DNA of 64,000 bases from Pampus argenteus (Eukaryota > Chordata > Actinopteri > Scombriformes > Stromateidae): contig CM072879.1 in assembly GCA_036937835.1 (NCBI GenBank), positions 9,294,501 to 9,358,500 on the forward strand, in the 5' to 3' direction. This document shows, one piece after another, positions 50,880 through 61,300 of this stretch. The notes beneath the pieces were generated by a model. The model was not told where the DNA came from. It did not search any database and worked only from the letters and a program-made list of their open reading frames with translations. Every line of letters starts with the position of its first letter. The first letter of the stretch is position 1. The translations under genes were made by a program, and so were the position numbers.

Positions 50880-51663
50880 AGGAAGAAAACATGAATCCTC
50901 CATTTACAAACTACAACTGAATCCTGCTGAATCTCACGGGCAGCTCCTGATAAACACTCCTCCTCTCCCTCTCTGTCACCAGCGTGTGTGAGGAGATGTA
51001 AAGAGGGCGGTTTACACTCATCCTCACTAGCTGCTCACCAGGTTGGATATACTCATAACACTTTGAGAAAACATTATTGAACCCAATCACTGTGATAGTA
51101 ACATTTCCTTGGGGAGGTGACCGCAGGAGTAAAGAAAATATCATGGAGAATAAGCTCACTGTTTATAACAAACTGCATAGACTCGTTAGGGAAGAGATTA
51201 ATATTCATGTACTTGCAATGTTTCCAGATGTTTTTGTCCCAATAGTCAAAGTACAAGTTACAAGGTTACTGAGGTTGGTTGGAGGTGTTTTTTTGTGTGT
51301 TTTGTTAAGGATCCCCATTGTAGAATTCATATTTAATAAAGCTATCCAGACTTATCCATAATTCAGAAATGTCTGACTGCGGTGGGGTGGGGAGGTGGTC
51401 GGGCTGGACACGACACCCTTGGGAGCCCAGTCACACCACCAGACTGTGACAAAAACAAAAGTGCTCTGTGACTGAAAGATGATGGGTTTGTTGTCAGGGA
51501 AGACAGGCGATCCAACCCTGACTGGAAACCAACGGTCTGCAGATCATCACCTGTTACCTGGAAGCATGAAATGAATAGTAGGTTTGCAAATAAATACCCT
51601 TTCAAATACACACCTGGAGAAAACTAAAGACATTCACAAACTTAAATGATAACTTGTTCAACT
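50880..51663. other. Spacer between rftn1 promoter and dazl 3' end
   Basis: No gene supported. Likely includes the rftn1 upstream region. Short frames at 51077-51361 and 51363-51611 carry no recognisable motif. Confidence 0.5.
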
Positions 51664-53479
51664 TTTATTTTTTTCTTTTACCCAAACAGAAATATCCAAA
51701 CATGAACACTAACAATAACCCAAACCTAACGGTGCAGTGGCCGGGCTCTCTGAACAAAACAATTCTATTAATACAATCAGATGTCTGCACACAGCAGACC
51801 ACGAGGCCCAAATACTGTAAATGCCCAACAAAGAAAACAATGCAGAACTGGGTCAAAGGAAAAGAAAATGTGTATCCAAATGTGCATCTTCAATCATACA
51901 AATCTGTTTTTAAAGCATATAAAAGTTAACTCAAGACAAATATAGTGCACTTATATATATATATACATATACACACACACACACACACAATGCCAGTAAA
52001 ATGTTTTGTGCAAGATTAACTATGAATACATAAAACCCCCAAAACTGAACAAACGAGTATAAAGTGAACAAAGTGAACATTTTCCCTAGAGAAACAGATG
52101 CAGTGGAGCACATCACGTTAAATGACGTCCTTCATTTTCAAAGTGAAATAAAACTGTTTTGCTCTCTTTTTCCAAATATAAAAAATTGATGAGTTATGAG
52201 AAAGAAAAAAAAATTGATGCCGTGATTGTCATTTTAGTGTGAAACATCAGTAACAGGATGGGGCAGTTTAGATCTGCAACACACAGATGATCAATGTGGC
52301 ACAACATGCTCTGTGGAAATCAACATGAAATGTCTGCTGTTTGATCCAGACGGCGGCATCAGGTGATACCGACGAGGCGCTTTAATCTGACCTCGATTGA
52401 CACCCGATTAAACAAAATAAATCAGTGCTTGAAATTAATGGAATGACCAAGTGCCCACAGTGAACCAAGTTAATGATGTTTCTTTATTGAAGGAGCATTT
52501 GACCTGAACTTGAGTTTTACTCCAATGCTAAAACAAATAGATTGCTGTCAAGACATTGTTATAATATACATATATATATAAACGTACCTTTTATGTACAG
52601 AGAGCCCTTGCAGAGGCTAAAAAAAGCCCCTAACCAACATTTAAAATAATCCAAAAAATAAAAAAATAAATAGGCACAAAAGGTGAGCTTAAAAGTCTTT
52701 TCCATTTTTTGTTGGGGGTAATTAACGAGAAAAAAAAAAGAGCCCATTTATTAGCTTGTATGGTGGGGTGCTCTGCTCTTCCTGTGAGACTGTTACTGTG
52801 ATCCATGTAGGTTAAAAGCAGTTGACCACAGGGCCGTGGTCCCTACCAGTTGTGGTCAAAGTGACTGTGATCAAACTGGTACAAGTGAAGAGGAGAGATC
52901 CTGCAGTCTGGTGTTAAAATTAAGTTTCAGAATTTAAGGAGATGGAGGAGAGAGGAGGGCATTCTGAAATCAGTCTGAGTCGCTGGGTTGCCTCCAGCTA
53001 TCCAGAACATCAAGATGTCTTCCTGTCCACATTTTGACTCACTGTAGCTACAATCTGAGGGAGTAGAGGACAGAAAATTATGAAAATAATACTGGTTCTA
53101 AAAAGGTGGAATCATTACAGTGAGCACTAGAAAAGAAAAAAACTCTTGTGATTTACTATTTTTGTAACTGTAGGAAAGAATACTAATAGGGCAGGAACAC
53201 TGCTGGACATGACAGCAGAGTGGGAACAATAAAATTGGAGGAGGAGAAAAGTGATTGAGAAATAGCAAAACTACCAGGACTAACAGATTTCAGGTTTTCC
53301 TTCCAATAAAACTGCTACAAGTAGTAGTGGAAATGAGAACGTGGTGAAACCAGCTGCTGTCATTGACAGCTGAAATGAAAGCCCCTAAATGGCACATTGT
53401 TACCTACCGTGTCGCTGTTATGATAGCACTTTGTTGGAAGCAGTGTTTTACCTGGCATTTAGGGCTCAGTAGCTGTGGA
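51664..53479 (-). other. Probable dazl 3' UTR
   Basis: No exon of another gene is seen after the dazl stop. The first convincing minus-strand polyadenylation signal is AATAAA at 51669-51664, giving a 3' UTR of about 1.8 kb. The region is A/T-rich with several T-rich stretches on the transcript strand. GCACTT, the seed match of the miR-430/miR-302 family, occurs once at 52454-52449, about 30-40 bases (in the minus direction) from TTTATTTTGTTTAA. An intron inside this region cannot be excluded. Confidence 0.45.
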
Positions 53480-54192
53480 CTACAGCACAGTCAGCATGGT
53501 CTGTACCCCACAGTCCACAAAGCTCTGGAAACAGAGTAGAATTTCATGTAAATGAGCTTGCTGGGAACAATCTAGTGAAGATGTGTCAAAGATAAAAATA
53601 GCAGCCTTCCACGAAAAACACAAATAGTCAAGTACACAAAATCAACTTTGTGCAATGGGAGAACAGAAGAATTCATTGTTGAGTCACATTATCCACTTTC
53701 AGGATGTAAACACTGACCAGACAGTGCCATCTGGTGGCACACATGAACATTGCAGTTTGTGGACAATTTAATCCTACAAACACTACTGGAGAAAAACATT
53801 GCCATCAGGTGAAAACACTCCAAAAAGTCAACTATTTAATACAAAACTCACATTTTAATATTTAACTAAACCAGATGACTTTTTAACATTCTAACTTTCT
53901 AACATTTAGTCATATTCCCACTAATTGCAGTATCACCTGATTGACAGGCTGTGTCCTCTGGTCTGCCGTCCAGTGAGGTGGAGTGTACTGCGTGTTGAAG
54001 GAGAGGAGTCAGCCATCAAACAGAGGACAACAGAAAAAAACCCAGACTCGCCTCTACCGGAGGGATGGGGGGAGGTGCGGAGTGTCGGGACGGCAGGTGG
54101 ATCTTAAATAAGGCTGTACCCTTCATCTCATATGCAGGAGCACATGTGCACTGGAGACTCTGTACTGGATGTTGTGGACTAATTGATGTTTG

Positions 54193-54243
<51 letters not shown>

Positions 54244-57001
54244 CGTGCATACCTGGTAGGCGTAGGCATCCTGTGCGTAGTTCACTGGCATGTGTGGGAT
54301 CATGACCCCTCCAAAGTTGGAGTAGGAGTATGGCTGAAAAGAGTTCCAAAGAGAAAACATTCAACCAAAGTAAAGAAGCATGTTTACAAATCAATCAGTT
54401 AAAATATGTATTGCAAATTTTGAAACACACTGTAGGACAGGGTCAGAGCAAGTATCTCATGTTTCTCTTACACAAGTATCTTGGCAAGGATTGCACTGTA
54501 AATGTTAATTCTTTTGACAGTTGCTATTTTCAGATTAATTCACCACCTTGGATATTATTAGCTATGACATTAATCACGCCATTGTCATCCTTTCTGGTAA
54601 ATTGAAAGTAAATTGACAGATTGGTTTCCACTTTGCACCTCTATTCTTGGCTGTGGTAATGAGCCAACTTTCCCTCAGAGAAATTAAGGTTCATTTTATT
54701 TTACAAAGTGTAACCGAGTGAATACGAGTGTGCATGTCACAGCCTTTTGTCACACACACAGTGTGTTTGCTTGGCTTTATGAGCCTGCCTGACAACTTAG
54801 TTTCTGCTGATTTGATGTACATGCCTAATGTGATGACATTTTAGGGTAGTTTGTATGTTACCGGATTGTAGGGGCTGCCTCCATTCAGCATTGGTGAAGG
54901 TTGTGCCATACCCCCTCCAACAGGTGAGCAGCAAGTGCAGTAGAAGTACTGAGTGGGGCTCATCCAAGGAGTTGGGCAAACCAGACGGGATGGCACGGAC
55001 CCTGGATTAAAAAAACAAACTACAGTATGAATTGTGGTGGCAACATCTTTAATTTGCACTGCCAACAAAACATCCAAATTCTGTTATTCTGAAGTAAAAC
55101 AGAATACACACGAGAGCTTCTTTCTTTCATGATGGCAGGGCCCAGCTTCAGTTTCCGGCCCTTTAAACTGATCTGTTGCTATGGCAAAACATATGAACAG
55201 TGAATATATTAGTTCCAGTTGTAAACGAAAAACAACAGAAAGAGTCCTGACTTATTTCCACTTACATCGATGATTGACTGAATGTTGACATCTTCATTGA
55301 AGTACACAAACCCATACCTAGTAGCAAAAACATAATGACTGAATGCATAACAGAATACATTAACACACAGACTAAATAACATATACTGATGAAAATAAAG
55401 TGCCTAGTGGATGTCTCTAAAGAGTAAAACTCACCCTTTGCAGATCCCTCCACGATACGTGATAATTTTTACTTCCTTAACAGCACCATATCTTGCAAAG
55501 AAGTCCCGCATTTCATGTTCATCCACCTACAGGTTGTAATGAATTCAAGTGGGAAAAAAAGGGATATAATTGCTATAGTTGATCATCGTCACACTATTAT
55601 GTACTGTAGAAGTAAGACCAGTGTACCAAATCTGTGATTTCCGACCTGTCTGCACCGAATTGTATGTATATAACAGTTAGTCTCATCTCTTGACACAAAG
55701 TTAAAGTTACCCAGAAATTATTTAAATGTAGATATAATTTAAACATCAGAGATTCCTCCTCACACATAAACATAAACACACTCAGATTACATATTTATGG
55801 TTTTTTTTTTTTACCCATGTCATAACATAAATCTTACCTAATATAAACCTTTTATCAAGCCATGTAAACTACATACATGTGATCTTACCTTCATGTCAAT
55901 CCCACCGACAAAGAGGGCGTTGGGAGTCAGTTTGCCCTCAGGTAGAATATAGCCGTTAGACATCTTAAAGCAAGGTGAGGTCTGGTTGTTGCCCCTGGGC
56001 TTGTAGATATCCTTAAAATAAAACCTTATTCTTAGGTTACATTATCAAATACCACAAAATCTCTACACTCATACTTTATTGTAGCAAAACGTCAATTAAT
56101 GGAGTAGAAGTGGTTTCTACCTCATCTGCTTTACATTGACAAAGCAAAGCATCAATTTATAGCAACTCGGTTTTCCATCTAGGGAGCCACAAATTTTCAA
56201 TTTTAGAAACAAGAGTCTTAAATTGGCTACAAACACACTGGAGGTGGGTCAAGTACATGAGGCTGAAGGATTGTCATATTTTCTGCTTGTATTAATGCAG
56301 CTGATTGGCACTGCTTCCATGTTTCACTTTAAAATACTTTAAAACAATTTGCTATAACTTTAGACACGGAATTTGCATAGGATGTATTATGTTATAGCTA
56401 AAACCAAATTAACATAAATTACTAATTGTGCATTACAATACAACTAGGCCCATATTTTAGCCGTTATCTAAACGCTCCAACGTATTATATATTCTCTCAA
56501 CACCCACGTTTTTACTTAATCCTGGCTAAAGTTAAGTTTAGCTGTTGTTGCAATATGTATCCGGCGTTAAGTGGTTAGTTCATATTGGTAAACTTAAGCT
56601 AACGTCAACTGTTAGCAATCCGATTTTGTCCAACTTAATAGCAGTCACAAAGTTAAGAAAAAAACCCTCCAAGACTTCAGCAGTGATATATAACATTATA
56701 TATTAAGAAATAGTTAACGTTACTGCATGTCTTTAGAAAAATTAAATCTAACAAAACTGTGTTAGCCCATGCTAATGTGATATTACACGCTTGTGCGCCA
56801 TTTTTCAGATCTGCGACCGTAGGTTAATTACTTAACGCTGTTAGCCTAGCTAGCTAACACTAATGTTTTGAATGTAACACCAGTTAGTACTTTAGCTTAA
56901 ATAATAAATGGACGGAAATCTTCGGTAAAACTTGACGATTTTATGGCTACATCGCCGCAGTGCATTGTTGTGTGAATACAAGTATCAATTAAACTTACCA
57001 T
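53480..57001 (-). CDS. dazl: Deleted-in-azoospermia-like RNA-binding protein
   Basis: Dazl is a cytoplasmic germ-cell protein that binds U-rich 3' UTR sites and promotes translation; it marks primordial germ cells and gonads in fish. Exons on the minus strand: 57001-56999, 56011-55889, 55526-55435, 55317-55266, 55178-55112, 55001-54862, 54333-54253, 53987-53937 and 53524-53480. All phases agree and give 217 residues, similar to other fish (about 220-230). The first exon contributes only the ATG. The RRM spans about 31-115, with RNP-2 (LFVGGIDM) and RNP-1 (KGYGFVYF), and the GPAIMKERSS segment right after it. A Cys/Pro-rich stretch with YFYCTCCSP follows, as in other teleosts. The DAZ-type motif near 178-194 (VNYAQDAYAYQ, joined to YTPPHW) is present once. 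The end reads VDCGVQTMLTVL, a conserved C-terminus. The divergent neighbour is dnah3. Confidence 0.95.
54194..54239. repeat. (GT)23 microsatellite beside a dazl splice donor
   Basis: Twenty-three GT units on the plus strand, hence (CA)n in the dazl transcript. The tract begins only 13 bases after the 3' end of the exon ending at 54253, next to its donor GTATGC. Confidence 0.9.
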
Positions 57002-57408
57002 AGTTAAAATAATTAAAACTAATAAATTGGCCAGACACTAAGGTAAGCAGCACCGCTAGTTCTGCCCGACAACAGCCACCTGCAGCAGCTACAATCACGC
57101 CCAGCCCACCCACGTGACTGGGGTAACAACCTATCAATGTTATTTACTTGATTTAAATAAAGTTCGATTTTAACGAATTCTGATCTAATGCTGCTTACAC
57201 AAGTATCTCTGCAAGCTGTAATAAGTTTTTTTGTTGTTGTTGAATAGGCAAAACATAGATGTTTATTGTTTATTCTAATAAACCATCACATAAAGAAATA
57301 TCTTATAGCCCTAGAAGCCAAGGACATGATGAGATCACAACTGATGACAACCACCTTGCAATACTTCATGAATGCTCTTTTTGTTCTCATGCAGGCAAAG
57401 AAGATAAA

Positions 57409-57447
<39 letters not shown>

Positions 57448-58311
57448 CATTTCAAATGCAACTTGGCCTGTAATAATAATAATTTTTAAATTTCCACACT
57501 GTTAACACAGTCATTATTTTAAGCATATAAAGCAAAATTTCAAAAATGTAACTATTTCTTTGAATCTGGGTGACAATATAGGTTACAGAGGTTGCTTCAA
57601 CCTTCACACCAGACATCCACAATCTGCTCTGAAGGCACACCCTGATGGAGAGGCAGGGAGGCTGCCAGCAGAGGGCAGGATATAGCTGCCGTTGATGCTT
57701 CCAGGTAAACGCTAAGGACAACCCACCAACCCAACCCACACCAATCATTTAATGTTTTAATAAATATAGTATTAAGACAGTATATGCGTAATGGTGTTGT
57801 GATTGTGACTTTATTAAACACACACATATATATTTGTATACACTTGTGTCGGGAAACTCCAACAAAGCGCACCGCCGAACACATAGTTGAGCTTTTCTGA
57901 TAGTAAAAAAAACAAGGTGGTGTTACCATGGAGACCTTCCCGGATGGGACAACTAATTTCAGTTTACAGCAACGTAATGGCTTATTTACTCAGTCAGAGC
58001 AGTGACAGGGCTAAACTAAACTCTCACTGATTAACTAGATTAACACTGCTGCCAAACTCACTCGCTGCTAAGATAATGACGAGGAAAAAAGACATTTACA
58101 TGTCTGAGCAATGAATGAAATGACACCGGCATAACGTTTATAGCGACCGATAGAGGGTAACGTTAACTGATAGTAACGTTACAGGTGAGTTTACCGGTGT
58201 TTGTTTGCTCTTCAGAAACTGTCATGCTAACAAACGTTTGACCCGTTTTCATGTAACGTTATACAAGTTATTTGTGTTTTCTTTCATTTCACTGGTAGAA
58301 AGCTGAACAAG
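57002..58311. promoter_or_regulatory. Shared upstream region of dazl and dnah3
   Basis: These 1.3 kb separate the start codons of two divergent genes. No exon of a third gene is seen. A CACGTG E-box lies near 57111 on the dazl side. An (AAT)n microsatellite occupies about 57412-57442. Near the dnah3 side several TAACGTTA-type motifs occur at 58135-58260. Transcription starts are not defined; whether the two promoters interact is unknown. Confidence 0.45.
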
Positions 58312-61300
58312 ATGGACCGGCTGAAGCAGGTAATGTTACCTTGCTAACTCATGTCTGAGGATCAACTTTTATCTGTCAAGCTAACGTTAGCTAAGTTACA
58401 TTTTGATTATACAATCACACTCATTTCGCTGAATACTTATCTTAACATTTTCCCCGTTTAGCTACTTGCAATTAAAATTAAAGGTTTCAGGAAAGAATGA
58501 ATAAAAATCAGTTGTATCCGTAAAGGCTATTTTTTTTAGTTATAGGCTACACACACAGCATCGTGGTTACTTTATAACATCATCTTGAGTAAATGAAAGA
58601 TGTAAAAAATACATTGTTTTAACTGCATTTAACCAAGGTTTGGGTTCTTTTTCAAGTTAAATTAGACAAGACATTAAGACATTAGGCTTCTCCAGTTTCT
58701 TAATTGGAACTTTTTGTTGCATTGCTCTGTGTTTTTGTCTGAACTACAGATGGAGGATGACTCTATCTACAACATGAGTGAGAGCAGAGGATATCCTGTT
58801 CCCCCACCTTTACCCAAGACATGTAATACAGAACCATCAGAACTGTATCAAGTAAGAATATCAAGCTATGTATCACATCTGAATGAATTGTGCTTCAGAA
58901 AAGACACTTGTAACCTTTGCGCTACTATTCAGCGTCTAACATTTAAGATGTTATATTACCTCAGATAGTCTTGAAGCACAGTCATCACCCACCCATCCTC
59001 CAGAGTAATTCATGGACTCTGGCAGTTCCTTTTAAAGAGCAACGTCACCATCGCAATCCCAGTGAGTCTATTGGAAACAACTACAGACCCTGGGCTCAGG
59101 ACCTTAAGATAAATAAACTCCAGCACAGACGACAGACCTCCCGTCAAACCCTAGCAAAACTAGCAGGGCTATGTATCCTTTCAAGTTCCTCTCATATCGG
59201 ACCCTAGTTAATGTGACTCCCTGAAGCTATTTAAGATGGTAACTTTCTCTACTTTATTAGCTGATGATAATTCAGAATGTAAACATCCACTCTGGAAACT
59301 GATTACAAAAGATATTTGATCTTAATAAAGCTTTAAGCATCTACCCCACCTAGAAGGAGACAAACAATTTCACCAAGGAGAAGGTAAATATGCCCTGAAA
59401 GCAACACATTTCAGCACTAGCCTCTGGTATCTTTTATGATGTTTTTCTTGAAGCACTTGATCTTATTCTGCCATGCTTTCCCAGGGATATATCATCTTGT
59501 GCGTCAGTGTCATCTCAGCCAAAGTCTAGACCTAGAAACCTCCCCACTCCCAGCAGCAGGCCTATGAGTCCTAAAGAGCAGCTGGACATCATACGGTGCA
59601 AAGAGGACAAAATGAAGGCGACTCAGAAACAACCTACTGAGAAAGACCTTGAGGCAGGTTTTAAATTAATTCAGTAATTAACTAGTCAGTTGCTGATTAG
59701 AATCTTTGGAGTCTCTTTTTCTGACATGTTGTTGATCTTAACTCTACTCACACAGAGGTATATGTACTACATCACCACCGGTGTCCCCATCTCTGTGCTG
59801 GCCCCTCAGCCACCTCAGCAGATGATGAACATCATGTCCCTGTTGCCTCCCATCACTGAGGACTGTAGTAAAGCCATCCAGATTATGAGGGCTAACATGG
59901 AAGAGGAGGTCAAAAGAGATTATTACTTCAGTCTCAAGAAGAGCATAGGTATAAAACAATAGCAGTATTGCTTTATTTAGTCATCCTAAGCATGAGCCAG
60001 TATCACTTTAACATTGATTTTATAGATAATTTGACCAAAACATACACAGAACTCCACCTTAACGTTTTTATATATTGTCTAGCATATTTTGTTACATCAT
60101 TGAATGCAATATACAACCATATGGGTTCAAAAAGGTAGTTGGTGTCTTGGTTAACTTATATTTTCCTAATGAAACATCTCATCTCCCTTGCCCTAAATGG
60201 CATTCTGTCAATCAGTTTTGTCTTCCATGTTGTTGTTTGCCAGTGGACTACATTCTGATGGACCTGTCTGAGCGCCAGCGATTGTCCATATCCAACATTC
60301 CTGTGCCCTTTCCCAGGAGGGTGATCCGTGCGCCAGTGCCTTGGGCAGCTACTTACAGAGAGGCCCAGACATGGCAAAGCCAACATCTGTTTACCATCAG
60401 TCACATTATGGTCCTATTGCAGGATGTCTGGCTAAACAGGTAATTCAGAAATGTAATAAACAATCCATCCAGAAGGAGTTAAATTGTATTTTAGTTGTGA
60501 AAACATGGAATGGATATACTATAAATGTTTATAGATCACATTAGGTGTCAGAAATATTAAAAACAATAAACATTTAACTTTACAAACTGTTAAAAGACAG
60601 ATTTAATCTTGTTGAATGGTATATTTAATGAAGAAACTGTCAATGTAAACTACAGTAATGAGAGCACATGAAATGCACGCTCATCCCAGCTAATACTGCT
60701 CACATTCCTTGACAGTCTGATCACTTGAGCTTATGCCTGTTCCTTGACATAAGAGATGTGGTGTCAGATGCAACCACTAAACAGGAACTTGGTACAACAA
60801 TTAGCTTAGTTTTTAGACAAACATAAACAATGTTTTGATTAAAGTTAGAAACTTGAAGTGAAACAGGAACAAACGTGAATTGAACATTATCTTTTATGTT
60901 GGTTCAGCTTCTCATCTTTGAGATTTGTGCGACTAGAGGACCTTTTCTCCACCAGCCTCCCCCTCCTGCCATCTGAGTTTGAGGAGTTTGTACAGAGACA
61001 GTGCCAAGCAACCAGAAATGAACTGATACAAAAGTGAGTAATGCCATTGTGCCAGAAATCTAAACATCCCGTCTGTCAGTGAGACAATAAGCTAATGTTT
61101 GGACTTGATCATTGTAGTGTGTCCTCTATTGGGCTTGTAGGTCTGCGGTAGGTACACAGCCAAGAGCACTAATCCTATTGTAGGTGCAGGCTCATGTTTC
61201 CACCTTGTCCACTTCAGACCTGTGTCACCCTGTCTTTCAGGGGATTGATTTACACACCGCCTCACTTTAGGATTCCATTGCATCTTTTGTTGTGCCCTTG

